Shown here: piece after piece, positions 10,701 through 18,496 of the stretch
Layout: each line of letters opens with the position of its first letter
Numbering within the stretch: the stretch's first letter is position 1
Assembly: GCF_014697025.1 (NCBI RefSeq)
Contig: NZ_JACJRC010000012.1
Coordinates: forward strand, 62,001 to 126,000
Reading direction: 5' to 3'
Source: Alkalinema sp. FACHB-956
GTDB lineage: Bacteria; Cyanobacteriota; Cyanobacteriia; Leptolyngbyales; Leptolyngbyaceae
Length of the DNA: 64,000 nt
Position numbers and translations under genes: made by a program
Notes under the pieces: generated by a model
Told to the model about the DNA's origin: nothing
What the model saw: only the letters and a program-made list of their open reading frames with translations
Databases searched by the model: none

Positions 10701-11338
10701 AAGTCATAGCTGATGTGCAGTCGCACCCGATCGCCCGGTAAACAAGTTGCCCGAAAATCAAACAAAGGCCATTGATCGGCGGGGAGTACCTGGTGGGACA
10801 TTTCCTGTCGAATGGCTTCCAGTTGTGCAGCGATCGTGGTGGGTTCCTCGTCCTGGAGATCAACCGCTTTCAATGAATATTCCGGAACCTCCCGCAGAAT
10901 CTGCTGCTGTCCATTGGGGAGAACGATCGCTCGTAACATGTCATGGCGTTTAATTAAGCGTTGTAGGGTGTGATTTAAGCACTGAATATCTAAGCCTGTC
11001 CCTTCGATCTCGTAGTAGCCATGGTTGGACACATTCCCTAATTCCAAAATGCCACTGCGCCCGATCCAAAAGGCGTGCTGCATATCCGTTAGCGGAAAGG
11101 GTTCATAGCGCGATTCGGGATCTGGGACGATCGTGGGGAGATCATTGCTCTGCTGGTTCGATTGGTGCTGGCGCAGTAATGCCAAAATGTCGGCTTTGGA
11201 CTGTATTAGTGATCGCCGTAGTTCTTCGGTCAAAGCCCCCTTCGGAGCATCAACTTGGAGCGATTCTCCCACCACTGAAAGCTGAATGCCCTGATGGGAA
11301 AGTTGTTGTAAAAGTGAATTTAGACGAGTGTCTTGCAT
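7715..11338 (-). CDS. NRPS with TubC docking, heterocyclisation, (Cys) adenylation and PCP domains
   Basis: The protein has 1,207 residues. Residues 1-55 are a TubC-type docking domain (LNSLLQQLSHQGIQL...). Residues about 80-500 are a condensation-like domain in which the HHxxxDG motif is replaced by DLLVFDAWS (D212-D217), the DxxxxD signature of Cy domains; PVIFTSTLGF and LLGDFTS also fit Cy. The A domain (about 530-1040) has YTSGSTGLPKGV and an ALNHDLSVYDIFG block of the form seen in cysteine-activating domains (D235, L236, Y239 of the specificity code), with N at 278 and I-W at 330-331. The PCP has DLGVNSL with S1113 for phosphopantetheine. The tail after the PCP (about 1160-1207) is charged and contains SSVESSVESSIEQ, made by a 12-bp tandem repeat. 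Expected product: a hydroxyphenyl-thiazoline thioester from salicylate and cysteine. Cysteine specificity is a prediction; Cy-A-PCP is plain. Confidence 0.93.
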   Translation of the reverse strand: MQDTRLNSLLQQLSHQGIQLSVVGESLQVDAPKGALTEELRRSLIQSKADILALLRQHQSNQQSNDLPTIVPDPESRYEPFPLTDMQHAFWIGRSGILELGNVSNHGYYEIEGTGLDIQCLNHTLQRLIKRHDMLRAIVLPNGQQQILREVPEYSLKAVDLQDEEPTTIAAQLEAIRQEMSHQVLPADQWPLFDFRATCLPGDRVRLHISYDLLVFDAWSLFRLFEEWFQLYQNPAAQLTPLDLSFRDYVLAEQSLPQTQLYQRSQDYWLKRLDALPPAPDLPLAKHPKELQTYHCQRYHGRMEPQDWQQLKQKATQAGLTPSGLLLAAFAEVIALWSHNPQFTLNLALFNRLPLHSQVNHLLGDFTSVTLLAIDQSQALSFRDRAIRIQQQLWQDLEHRYFSGVRVTRELTRRQGAAPNAMPVIFTSTLGFAGLGQETLTFSHFGELVYGISQASQAWMDVQVWEEKETLTFNWDVVEGLFPEGMITDMFSTYCQLLKQLAQLDALWTTSTRQLLPINQLAQRAASNATEAPIFNGLLHEWFIQQTRQQPDRIAVIASQKKLTYREVYARSIHLGNHLRQLGVQPNQLVGIVMEKGWEQIVAVMGILMSGAAYVPIAPDSPLERLHYLLQHSEVRIVLTQSWMDSRIDWPLDIQRISLDTEQGWSHDSIDDKAQVIESVQRPDDLAYVIYTSGSTGLPKGVMITHRNVTNVVVHTNQRFQVSNHDRILAVTALNHDLSVYDIFGLLSAGGAIVLPDADRVKDPQHWAELLQREQVTLWNSVPPMMEMLLNTLEDQPPQAVSQLPTSLRLAILGGDWWPVSLPSRLRSHSPAIQLLSIGGPTETTIWNIGYEIQDIDPQWKSIPYGKPMANAKYYILNNALEDCPTWVAGQMYCAGIQLAKGYWRDREKTEASFITHPRTGERLYRTGDRGRYLPDGTIEFLGRVDFQIKLRGHRIEAGEIEAVLMQHSRVKTAIVKAISPAKPAPAASSSTDSAIYLAAYIVPIADVPTEVSAIPSTGVPTVDELTQWLKPKLPDYMVPSVFMFLDAFPLSANGKVDRQALPTEAPLFHKREATHTPPQNQMEQAIAQVFQDVLDCDRVGIQDNFFDLGVNSLMLTTVYSKLGSAIPDVMQSLSLVDLFSYPTVKALSQRILQVQFEQLSQPSKNSSVESSVESSIEQVEQGSIQKITQGKSRLKQRFEKSKLMQK

Positions 11339-11382
11339 GGTGTTGTTGAATTTCTAGCTAAAATGCTTCGAATAGTTGTTTT

Positions 11383-11403
11383 AGACTGTTATTAAAACAG
11401 TCT
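11383..11403. promoter_or_regulatory. 21-base palindrome upstream of the NRPS gene
   Basis: Perfect 8-base arms AGACTGTT (11383-11390) and AACAGTCT (11396-11403) flank a 5-base AT spacer. The element lies 45 bases upstream of the NRPS ATG, in the 133-base gap after the KAS-III gene. An operator for a dimeric regulator is likely, but no cognate regulator is encoded in the window. Confidence 0.4.
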
Positions 11404-11444
11404 TCCAAGCACAAAAATTTAGTTATCAATTATGGATAAAAATA

Positions 11445-11467
11445 CTTCTATAGCACTCTTATAGAAG
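11445..11467 (-). terminator. Candidate intrinsic terminator after the KAS-III/ACP gene
   Basis: On the minus strand CTTCTATA (11467-11460) pairs with TATAGAAG (11452-11445) around a 7-base loop. It is followed by TATTTTTAT. The hairpin begins 5 bases after the stop of the KAS-III/ACP gene. The stem is AT-rich, so termination may be partial; it would uncouple this gene from the NRPS downstream. Confidence 0.45.
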
Positions 11468-11471
11468 ACTT

Positions 11472-13013
11472 TTATAGAATCATTACTTCTCGATCGTTGG
11501 CTTGACTCAGTTCAGGTTGAATCGCTGGATTTTTGATTAATTCTACAATGGATAGTTGATCCATGAGATATTGGCTTAAATGATCGATTGTCTGTTCACC
11601 AAAGAATTTTTCCATGGGTACCCGAACCTGAAAGTCTGTCTCCAATTGGCTGCGCAGCACGATCGCCATCAAAGAATCTAGTAGTGTGGATAATAGGATT
11701 GTTCCGTTTAGCTGGTCTGGAGATAATTGTCGGGCTTGGGCCAGCCATTCAATTAAATATATCGTGATGGCGGAGGCTCGATCGGCTAATGATAATGACA
11801 AAAGGGACGCTACGCGATCGGATTGATCAGTTGATGTAGTTGATGTAGATGCAGTGGATATAGATGCAGTGGATATAGATGCAGTCGATAGAATTGGCGT
11901 CGGTGGACATTCCCGAGTCACCTCTTGTCCTGACTCGGCTGCCAAAGCGACCGCCCCCCATCGCATTACCGTCGCGGCAGCGGTCGCTCCAGCCCCATTG
12001 GCATAGATCAACACCAAATCGTTGTCCCGAATTTTTCCAGCCCTTGCCGCATGATCCAAATTAGCCATCGGGAACACCGGGCCAATATTGCCATAGTCGG
12101 GATATAGATTCATAACGCGATCGCTCTCCACACCCAACGCCTGGGCAAAGACCTCGGCATACCAAGCGGTTGGCGTATTGATGGCAAATAGCTGAATTTC
12201 CTCCAGTCCTACGCCTGCCGCTGCTAGCGCCGCCTGACAGCACTGTTGCATAGTCTCTGCTGCGATTTCTGCTAAACGACTCACGTTGTTCCCGGTGCGG
12301 GTCTGAATGCGGGGCTGACCCTGCTCATCCATCCCCCACTCGTGAACATAGGCTCCGGTAGTGGTTGCAGTTGAAAGGATGTACGTCCCTAAAATTCCCT
12401 GGGAAGGGGCCACGGGGCTGACCACCCAGGCTCCTGCTCCATCCCCCATTGACCAGGCAAGGGTATCCCGATCGTTGACCGATCGAGATCCAATATGGGA
12501 AACGATAATGAGAATGTTATGGTAAATGCCCGTTTGTATGAGTGATTGTGCTGTTTGCAATGCAACTAAGGCGCTAGCGCAGGTGGATTCTAAATTCCAA
12601 GCGGGACAGATTAACCCTAAAGACTGGGCTAAACGGGCGGCTGTTCCGGGGCCAACTTCATCGGGAAAGAGAGAAGCCACGATCGCGAGATCAATCTGTT
12701 CTGGCTGCAACTCCGCTGCTTGCAATGCTGCCTGTGCTGCTTGGGATTCCAACGCCTGGGAACTCTCCTGCTCCGCCAGCACCCGCCGCGCCACACTGCC
12801 GCGAAAGGGATCGGCCAAATAGGGCACGATCGCCTGTAACCAAATTTCCAAACCACTGGGATTTTCTGATAATTCCAAGGGCTGTGGCAGTCTGGTCGAT
12901 CGCTGCCCAGGAGAAACGAGGTCAGGAAACTTGTCGAGCCAATATTGATTGGTGCGAATCGTGGAGGGAAAGCTGACGGCCAGCGAGCGAATCCCGACTG
13001 ACGGCATAGTCAT
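11472..13013 (-). CDS. KAS-III-like condensing enzyme/acyltransferase fused to a C-terminal acyl carrier domain
   Basis: The protein has 513 residues from the ATG at 13013 (MTMPSVGIRSLAV...); the frame is open to 13082, but that extension looks like a leader. Residues 1-360 form a FabH-like thiolase fold with the nucleophile C145 in LESTCASALVA and a conserved YGNIGPVFPMANL block that carries the Asn. Where FabH has its HQAN histidine, this protein reads INTPTAWYAE, so the catalytic His appears to be missing. A Ser/Thr-rich linker with a 15-bp tandem repeat (11848-11892) leads to an ACP-like domain with LLDSLMAI as the phosphopantetheine site. This gene heads the minus-strand biosynthetic run. 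KAS-III homologues lacking canonical residues often transfer acyl groups to O or N rather than extend chains, so acyl transfer or chain hand-off is possible. Its function here is not assigned. Confidence 0.82.
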   Translation of the reverse strand: MTMPSVGIRSLAVSFPSTIRTNQYWLDKFPDLVSPGQRSTRLPQPLELSENPSGLEIWLQAIVPYLADPFRGSVARRVLAEQESSQALESQAAQAALQAAELQPEQIDLAIVASLFPDEVGPGTAARLAQSLGLICPAWNLESTCASALVALQTAQSLIQTGIYHNILIIVSHIGSRSVNDRDTLAWSMGDGAGAWVVSPVAPSQGILGTYILSTATTTGAYVHEWGMDEQGQPRIQTRTGNNVSRLAEIAAETMQQCCQAALAAAGVGLEEIQLFAINTPTAWYAEVFAQALGVESDRVMNLYPDYGNIGPVFPMANLDHAARAGKIRDNDLVLIYANGAGATAAATVMRWGAVALAAESGQEVTRECPPTPILSTASISTASISTASTSTTSTDQSDRVASLLSLSLADRASAITIYLIEWLAQARQLSPDQLNGTILLSTLLDSLMAIVLRSQLETDFQVRVPMEKFFGEQTIDHLSQYLMDQLSIVELIKNPAIQPELSQANDREVMIL

Positions 13014-13041
13014 AACAGAAGTCTCAATAATTGAACTCTTT

Positions 13042-13058
13042 TTGAGTAAGATTCTCAA
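13042..13058. promoter_or_regulatory. Candidate iron-box upstream of the KAS-III/ACP gene
   Basis: TTGAG and CTCAA form an inverted repeat around TAAGATT, 29 bases before the chosen ATG. It shares the run AAGATTCTCA with the palindrome upstream of the permease gene at 20339-20368. Fur control is inferred from this shared motif and the siderophore context; the match to a classical 19-base Fur box is only partial. Confidence 0.35.
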
Positions 13059-13082
13059 GAAGTGACCTACTAACCCTACCAT

Positions 13083-13399
13083 GGATTTTTTCCTATGAAC
13101 AAGGCAGGATGAGAAATTTTCTGGCTGGTGGGCCGATCGACTTGGCTAAATCCTTGGAAAAATTAGCTCAGCATAGTGGTAAATTATTTCAATAGCTGTT
13201 TGATTGGAAGGTAATCCCAAACGGATTTATCAATGCTACAGATCCGATCCCCCTTAAAAAAGGGGGAATTCGGTCAAATTCTTTCAAAGCTCCCCTTATT
13301 TCTAGCGCAGCGGCGCGTCAGCGCGGGGATTTAGAAGGATCGTTATGTTCAGTTAATGACGAAATTCTTGTCTGTCAAATTCTTCTGTAAAATTCGATC
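13083..13399. other. Divergent intergenic region with a cyanobacterial-type repeat hairpin
   Basis: This non-coding stretch separates the minus-strand biosynthetic genes from the + strand exporter. At 13249-13266 CCCCCTT and AAGGGGG form a perfect short hairpin around AAAA. It lies inside a C/G-run sequence of the kind found dispersed between cyanobacterial genes. A second GC-rich part (13303-13330, GCGCAGCGGCGCGTCAGCGCG) can also fold. No gene and no clear -10/-35 pair is visible. Confidence 0.55.
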
Positions 13400-14731
13400 G
13401 TGCGTAACTTCACTATTTTTTGGAGCGGACAGATGGCTTCTGCCATTGGTACCGCCATGACTCAATTTGCCTTGACGATTTGGATTTGGCAAACCACGCA
13501 GGAAAGTACTGCGATCGCGTTGTTGAGTTTTTTCTTCCAAGTTCCGCAAATTCTCATTACCTTATTTGCAGGGTTGATAATCGATCGAGTTAATCGCAAG
13601 CGACTCATGATTGTGAGTGACGCGATCGTTGCGCTCTGTACGATTATGATTGCTTTACTGTATGCGACCCATTACTTACAAGTTTGGCATCTTTATACCC
13701 TTGCTGTAGTCTATGGCTGCTTTGAGCAATTGCAAACCTTGGCCTATTCCGCTTCCATTTCGCTCATGGTTCCGAAGCAACATTATGCCCGTGCCAGTAG
13801 CATTAGTTCCCTGGTGACCTATGGGTCGGCCATTCTAGCGCCTGCTTTGGTCGGTTTTCTCTATCCCACGATCGGGATCTTAGGCATCATGGCGATCGAT
13901 GTCATTACTTTTACGATGGGCATTGCAGCCGTTTGGATCATCCCCATTCCCCAACCGCCGAAAACTGAAATTCCCCGCGATCGCGCTAGCTTATGGCAGG
14001 AACTGTCTTTCGGGTTGAACTACATTTGGGCACGTCCCAGTCTATCCGCGTTGACGGTTCTTTTCTGTGCCTTCCTCCTGACCTATCACATGGGCGAAAC
14101 GCTCTATCAGCCAATGATTTTAGCCCGGACAGATGGGAATACCCAAATTCTGGGGGCGGTGGTCACGGCTGCGGGTGTTGGCGGGGTGGTTGGGTCGATC
14201 GCTCTCGGCTTCTGGGGTGGATTTCAGCGCAGAATTCATGGCGTTTTAGTTGGATTTATGGGTGCAGGTTTGGGGCGGATTTTCCTCGGTGTAGGGCAAC
14301 GGTATCCCATTTGGTTCGGCTCGCAAGTGTTTTCAGCGCTGAATATTCCCTTGGCCTTTGGTTCCAGTTATGCCATTTGGTATGCCAAGGTGGAGCCGGA
14401 AGTGCAGGGTCGAGTTTTAGCCTCGGCCCATATGTTGGGCTTGATCGTCGGTGCGATCGCGACGTTGATTGCGGGGCCACTGGCCGATCGTGTTTTTGAA
14501 CCGATGATGCATTCGGGCAGTTGGCTGGCCCAAGGGTTCACGCCCCTAGTTGGTTCAGGCTCAGGTTCAGGCATTGCAGTCCTATTCTTGCTGACCGCGA
14601 TCGGAATGGTTGCTGTGGGTGTTAGTGGATATGTGTTTCCCTGTATTCGCAATGCGGAAGATTTACTACCCGATTACGATCACCATCATGATCAAGATTC
14701 TGATGATACTGTTCCTCCCTTATCGATCTAA
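13400..14731 (+). CDS. MFS exporter, EntS-like (probable siderophore efflux)
   Basis: The protein has 443 residues with about 12 membrane segments. Start is GTG at 13400 (VRNFTIFWSGQMASAIG). The N-terminal FWSGQMASAIGTAMTQFAL and the intracellular loop DRVNRKRLMIVSDAIVAL are typical of the EntS/MFS_3 group of drug and siderophore exporters. The C-terminal cytosolic tail is rich in His and Asp (PDYDHHHDQDSDDT), a possible metal-sensing or metal-binding tail, which is not a usual family feature. The gene is divergent from the biosynthetic operon and convergent with exbD, separated from it by a hairpin. Export of the newly made siderophore to the periplasm is the likely role, inferred from family and location. 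Confidence 0.82.
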   Translation: MRNFTIFWSGQMASAIGTAMTQFALTIWIWQTTQESTAIALLSFFFQVPQILITLFAGLIIDRVNRKRLMIVSDAIVALCTIMIALLYATHYLQVWHLYTLAVVYGCFEQLQTLAYSASISLMVPKQHYARASSISSLVTYGSAILAPALVGFLYPTIGILGIMAIDVITFTMGIAAVWIIPIPQPPKTEIPRDRASLWQELSFGLNYIWARPSLSALTVLFCAFLLTYHMGETLYQPMILARTDGNTQILGAVVTAAGVGGVVGSIALGFWGGFQRRIHGVLVGFMGAGLGRIFLGVGQRYPIWFGSQVFSALNIPLAFGSSYAIWYAKVEPEVQGRVLASAHMLGLIVGAIATLIAGPLADRVFEPMMHSGSWLAQGFTPLVGSGSGSGIAVLFLLTAIGMVAVGVSGYVFPCIRNAEDLLPDYDHHHDQDSDDTVPPLSI

Positions 14732-14829
14732 CTCGCATTTGAACAGGCGATCGTGGGTTTAAAGGAAGCAACATAGCTCTATTTAGAGACTTTTCCCTGG
14801 CCTGAAACCTCTCCAATTTTATGACTTAA

Positions 14830-14867
14830 AAGCCTCCAAGTGGTCACTACCAACCATTTAGAGGCTT
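14830..14867. terminator. Hairpin between convergent exporter and exbD genes
   Basis: Fifteen-base arms (14830-14844 and 14853-14867, two mismatches) read AAGCCTCCAAGTGGT and ACCATTTAGAGGCTT around an 8-base loop. On the minus strand the stem is followed by TTTTAAG, so it fits an intrinsic terminator for the exbB-exbD transcript. It may also stop the exporter transcript arriving from the other side. Confidence 0.65.
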
Positions 14868-14894
14868 CATCCTACTAGTGATGCGATAGTAAGC

Positions 14895-15335
14895 TTATGG
14901 AGCGTCTGCTTCCACAGGAGCCGTCTCCTTCTTGGTGGAAATGGCTACCCTCACGCCCGGTACCTGACGAACTTTATCCAGGACTTCCACCGCAGCCCCA
15001 TAATTAATGGCCCGATCGGCATTGAGAATAACGACTAAGGGTTGATCCGGTTGCTGTCGCTTTTGGATCGAGTCAGCCACTTGATCTGCTTGAATCGGTT
15101 GTCTATCCAGAAATAGATTCCCCTGTTCATTAATGGTCAAAGTCACCCGATTATTATTGAGTTGTGTCTGGGAATTTTTTGCTTTAGGGAGATTGACGGA
15201 TAGCGTTTCCAAGCGAGTTAGAAATAGCGTAGACATAATGAAAAACGCCAAGATTGAAAATGTCACATCAATCATCGGCACAATATTAATTTGAGTGGGT
15301 TGTTCCGGTTCGGCGATCGCGCGGCGGCGGGGCAT
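14895..15335 (-). CDS. exbD: ExbD/TolR-type energy-transduction subunit
   Basis: The protein has 146 residues: a short basic N-terminus (MPRRRAIAEPEQ), one membrane helix (about residues 18-40) and a periplasmic domain. The helix contains INIVPMIDVTFSILAFFIM, with the conserved proton-pathway Asp of ExbD (D in MIDV). The periplasmic part has LNADRAINYGAAVEVLDKVR, a standard ExbD/TolR block. It lies 23 bases downstream of exbB on the same strand. With ExbB and a TonB protein (none is encoded here) it should use proton-motive force to drive the adjacent outer-membrane receptor. Confidence 0.93.
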   Translation of the reverse strand: MPRRRAIAEPEQPTQINIVPMIDVTFSILAFFIMSTLFLTRLETLSVNLPKAKNSQTQLNNNRVTLTINEQGNLFLDRQPIQADQVADSIQKRQQPDQPLVVILNADRAINYGAAVEVLDKVRQVPGVRVAISTKKETAPVEADAP

Positions 15336-15358
15336 AGTAACTCTCCTGGCATTGTCAA

Positions 15359-16012
15359 TTAGGAGCGAGATTCAGTGGGGTTAAACGTAAACGCTTTTTG
15401 GCGACGGCGATACAGGAGTTCAATTTCTGCAACGTTTTCTTGAATCAGGGCGAGTTGCCGAGTATAGAAACTGCGGAAAATGCTCGCTACCGCAAAGGCC
15501 GCGATCGCTACAATCAACCCAAAGGCCGTCGTAATTAAAGCCACACTAATCCCAGAGGTCACCCCAACGGCTTTGCTCCCGTCTACGCCCCCCAAGGTCA
15601 AGTTGGAGAAAGATTGCATCAATCCCGTCACCGTGCCTAACAATCCCAATAAAGGAGATAGACCCACAATCAGATCAAAAAAATCATTAAACCGCTTCAG
15701 GATCGGAATTTCTGCCTGAATTGCGCCATCGATCGCCAGCGCAAATTCGTCAGAGTCTGCATCTTCGAGGGAGAGCGCTTCATGGAAAATCCGGGGAATG
15801 GGCAAGTTTAAATGCCGACTCAGTTTTTCGATCGCTAAACTGGGGTCGCTACGATACAAACTAATGACTTGCCGGACAATGGCATTTTGAGTTTTGAGCA
15901 ACCGCGACCAAAAGAGCGATCGCTCAATCACCATGGCGACCGTTGCAATTGAAAACAATAACAGTGGCCACATGACTGGCCCCCCTGCCAAAAATAAATC
16001 CTTTAACGACAC
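15359..16012 (-). CDS. exbB: ExbB/TolQ/MotA-family proton channel subunit
   Basis: The protein has 217 residues and three membrane segments, the standard ExbB topology. The first is GGPVMWPLLLFSIATVAMVIE. The other two enclose FFDLIVGLSPLLGLLGTVTGL and GISVALITTAFGLIVAIAAF, the conserved ExbB/TolQ core. A cytoplasmic loop with acidic residues separates the first and second segments. The gene heads the exbB-exbD pair and is transcribed away from the TonB-dependent receptor across a 355-base shared promoter region, a usual arrangement for cyanobacterial iron-uptake loci. Confidence 0.93.
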   Translation of the reverse strand: MSLKDLFLAGGPVMWPLLLFSIATVAMVIERSLFWSRLLKTQNAIVRQVISLYRSDPSLAIEKLSRHLNLPIPRIFHEALSLEDADSDEFALAIDGAIQAEIPILKRFNDFFDLIVGLSPLLGLLGTVTGLMQSFSNLTLGGVDGSKAVGVTSGISVALITTAFGLIVAIAAFAVASIFRSFYTRQLALIQENVAEIELLYRRRQKAFTFNPTESRS

Positions 16013-16367
16013 AAGCTCACCTCATCTCCATAAGTTATAACTGAGAAGCTTACCTGACCGGTCTCAACTCCAAATAACCTCAGTTAATCTCAAATACACA
16101 TAAAAAACAAATTGACAGTCATGACGTGCGATAGCCACCAGTGATTATGACTTTCAAGATTGTTTGGTCTAAGATTCAGATCAATATACCACGATCTATT
16201 AATGCTAAAGTATTTCAATAAAAGTTTTGCAAGGGTGACAAATTGGTTTGGTGTGGGGATCAAACTCAGCCTTACAAATAACGACAGGCTGTCTTTTGAC
16301 AAATTGAATGTTTTGCAACAGGTTGAGATTGAGGAGCATTCATCTGTCATTAAGATTGGTTAGAACG
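16013..16367. other. Divergent promoter region between exbB and the TonB-dependent receptor
   Basis: This 355-base AT-rich region is shared by two divergent transcription units. It holds TAACTGAGAAGC near 16036-16047, resembling one half of the TGAGAAT element seen elsewhere in the cluster. No full palindrome and no convincing -10/-35 set is visible. The alternative TonB-receptor start at 16308 falls inside it. Confidence 0.4.
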
Positions 16368-18413
16368 ATGGTGAGAAAGACTGAGTTGGGGTGTGAGAGA
16401 AAACATAGTGGACATGGTCTTAAGTTAGCCTCTGAAAGGTCAGGCTGGATTTCTATAATTGGGTGGGTCAGTACCTGCACGATCGTATCTGGGCTGGGGT
16501 TATCCCCCAAGATTGCCCAAGCGCAGGAGCTAGACCCAGCCTCACCGGACGAAGAAGAAATTACGATTACAGGGGTGAAAGAAGAACTTCCCCAGGCCAC
16601 CCCGACCTATCGTGTCGATCAAACGGAAATCAATAAACAAGGGGCTAATAGCGTTGCAGAGAGCCTGCGAGGACTGCCGGGATTTGCCATTAACGACGTG
16701 GGATTTGGCGCAGATATTCACACCGGAACCTATTATCGAGGGGCTTCGATCAACCAATCTGTGTTTCTGCTCAATGGTCGATCGATTACGACGAACGTCA
16801 ACACCTATCACGGCAATATTGACTTGAATAGTTTGCCCGTGGAATCGATCGATCGCATTGAAGTATCCAGCGGCAGTAGCGCAACGCTCTATGGCTCAGA
16901 AGCCTTTGGGGGCGTGGTTAATATTTTTACTAAGCCCGGTAGCCAGACGCCTAAATTCAACGGTCTTGTGCAGTTGGGAGCCTACGGGCAGGAAAATTAT
17001 CGCGGCAGTTACACCGGCTCCTTTGGTGATGTGGACTACGCCTTGGGCTATGAGCAGTTCCAATCTACCAGCGACTATCCTGTCCCCAGAGGTGCGGCCA
17101 ACCGAGGCCCCGATGGCAATTTATTCAATGGCGACAGTGCCACCAGTAGCTACTACGGTCGCTTTGCTTGGGCGATCGATCCTCGCAATACGCTCACCTT
17201 GGATGGCACCAAAATCACTAGCCGCAAGGGTTTACTGTACTTTGGGTTTCCGCTCCAGCGCGATCGCTTGAACCATGATGCGTTTAACACCGGGCTGAAT
17301 TGGCGATCGCAATTAGCAGCGGGATCGGTATTAAATGCCTCCGTAGGCTTTAACAAAGACTACTTTCATACCTTTGGGCCAACGGCCAATGTCTTTTTCC
17401 GCCAAGGCCGTTTAAGCTCCAGTAGTTTAAATTTCCGGCTTGATCATGATTGGCAATTGACTCGATCGGCGCAACTGCGCTGGGGGTTAGATGCCAAAAC
17501 GGCTTACCTCACGTCAGAAACGACCAGCAATAATCCTGCTGTTAATCAATTTAACGAAGTCGTGGAAACCTCGCGGTTTACGCCTGCGCTGTTTGCTTTG
17601 GGCACGTTGCAACTCACCCCTACGCTACGCACGGAACTGGGTCTGCGCCAAAACTTTAGTGGGGATTTTGGTAGTTCCCTGAATCCCAGTGTGGGCTTAA
17701 ATTGGTTGCCTAACCGCACGATCGGGTTGCGGGGCAGTTGGGTGTCGGTGCGCCGCTTACCGGGTTTAGATCAGCAATTTGCCTACGATACTGTGCATAA
17801 CTGGTTCCCCAATGAAAATTTGCAACCGGAGTCGGGATCATCCTGGACTGCGGGAATTGATTTCAAACCGAGTCCCCAATGGGCTGGCCAGGTGACCTAT
17901 TTCGGCAGTGCACTGAGCGATCGGATTGCCATTCAAGCCACCCCCCGCAATGGCCGCACCATTTCCCAATGGCAAAATATCGGTAAAGTGAATACCCATG
18001 GATTGGAACTCGCGTTGCAATACCAGCTATCCCCTCAATGGAAAACTTTTCTCAATTACACCTATACGGATGCTCGAATCGGCTCTGGGGTAGAAAAAGG
18101 ATTGCAATTGGCTCAGGTGCCATTTTCTGTGGGGCAATTCGGCATTGGCTATGAGCATCAGGGTTGGCAGATTAATTTATATGCCAATTACTTCAGCGGG
18201 GCACGGCGAGCCATTTTTGTGAATCCGGGTGAGAGTCCGCGTGATTTTTCACCTTCATGGCTGAATGTCGATCTCAGCGCTCGCATTCCCATTACCCGTC
18301 GGTTGGGCCTGCTGCTCTATTTAGAAAATCTAGGCGGTCGCACCTACGAGAAAGTCAATCGTCTCTATCAACCGGGTACCACGATTCGCATTGGCCTGAA
18401 CTCTGAGTTTTAG
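16368..18413 (+). CDS. TonB-dependent outer-membrane siderophore receptor
   Basis: The protein has 681 residues from ATG 16368 (MVRKTELGCERK); the frame is open to 16308. An N-terminal hydrophobic segment ends in AQAQEL, a signal peptidase site. Next comes a possible TonB box (EEITITGVKE), then the plug domain with NSVAESLRGLPGF, NGRSITTNV and IDRIEVSSGSSATLYGSEA, followed by GVVNIFTK. The rest is a 22-strand-type barrel ending in an aromatic residue (IRIGLNSEF). There is no N-terminal STN signalling domain, so it should not act through an anti-sigma system, and no AMIN domain, which many cyanobacterial receptors carry. It probably imports the ferric form of the siderophore made by the neighbouring genes. 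Confidence 0.94.
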   Translation: MVRKTELGCERKHSGHGLKLASERSGWISIIGWVSTCTIVSGLGLSPKIAQAQELDPASPDEEEITITGVKEELPQATPTYRVDQTEINKQGANSVAESLRGLPGFAINDVGFGADIHTGTYYRGASINQSVFLLNGRSITTNVNTYHGNIDLNSLPVESIDRIEVSSGSSATLYGSEAFGGVVNIFTKPGSQTPKFNGLVQLGAYGQENYRGSYTGSFGDVDYALGYEQFQSTSDYPVPRGAANRGPDGNLFNGDSATSSYYGRFAWAIDPRNTLTLDGTKITSRKGLLYFGFPLQRDRLNHDAFNTGLNWRSQLAAGSVLNASVGFNKDYFHTFGPTANVFFRQGRLSSSSLNFRLDHDWQLTRSAQLRWGLDAKTAYLTSETTSNNPAVNQFNEVVETSRFTPALFALGTLQLTPTLRTELGLRQNFSGDFGSSLNPSVGLNWLPNRTIGLRGSWVSVRRLPGLDQQFAYDTVHNWFPNENLQPESGSSWTAGIDFKPSPQWAGQVTYFGSALSDRIAIQATPRNGRTISQWQNIGKVNTHGLELALQYQLSPQWKTFLNYTYTDARIGSGVEKGLQLAQVPFSVGQFGIGYEHQGWQINLYANYFSGARRAIFVNPGESPRDFSPSWLNVDLSARIPITRRLGLLLYLENLGGRTYEKVNRLYQPGTTIRIGLNSEF

Positions 18414-18416
18414 TCG

Positions 18417-18487
18417 CTCTGGGGCTAGCTCTGGACTTGTCTCTGGGGCTCGCTCTGGACTTGTCTCTGGAGCTAGCTTTGGGTCTA
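18417..18487. repeat. 24-bp tandem repeat, three copies
   Basis: Units lie at 18417-18440, 18441-18464 and 18465-18487 (last one degenerate), with core CTCTGGGGCTAGCTCTGGAC. The array begins 4 bases after the receptor stop codon and fills the gap to the convergent small hypothetical gene. No function is apparent. Confidence 0.8.
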
Positions 18488-18496
18488 TGCTTACCG

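Noticed and set aside
13249..13266. Insertion-sequence terminal repeat
   Set aside because: Only a short CCCCCTT/AAGGGGG hairpin of the dispersed cyanobacterial intergenic type; no transposase or target duplication nearby.
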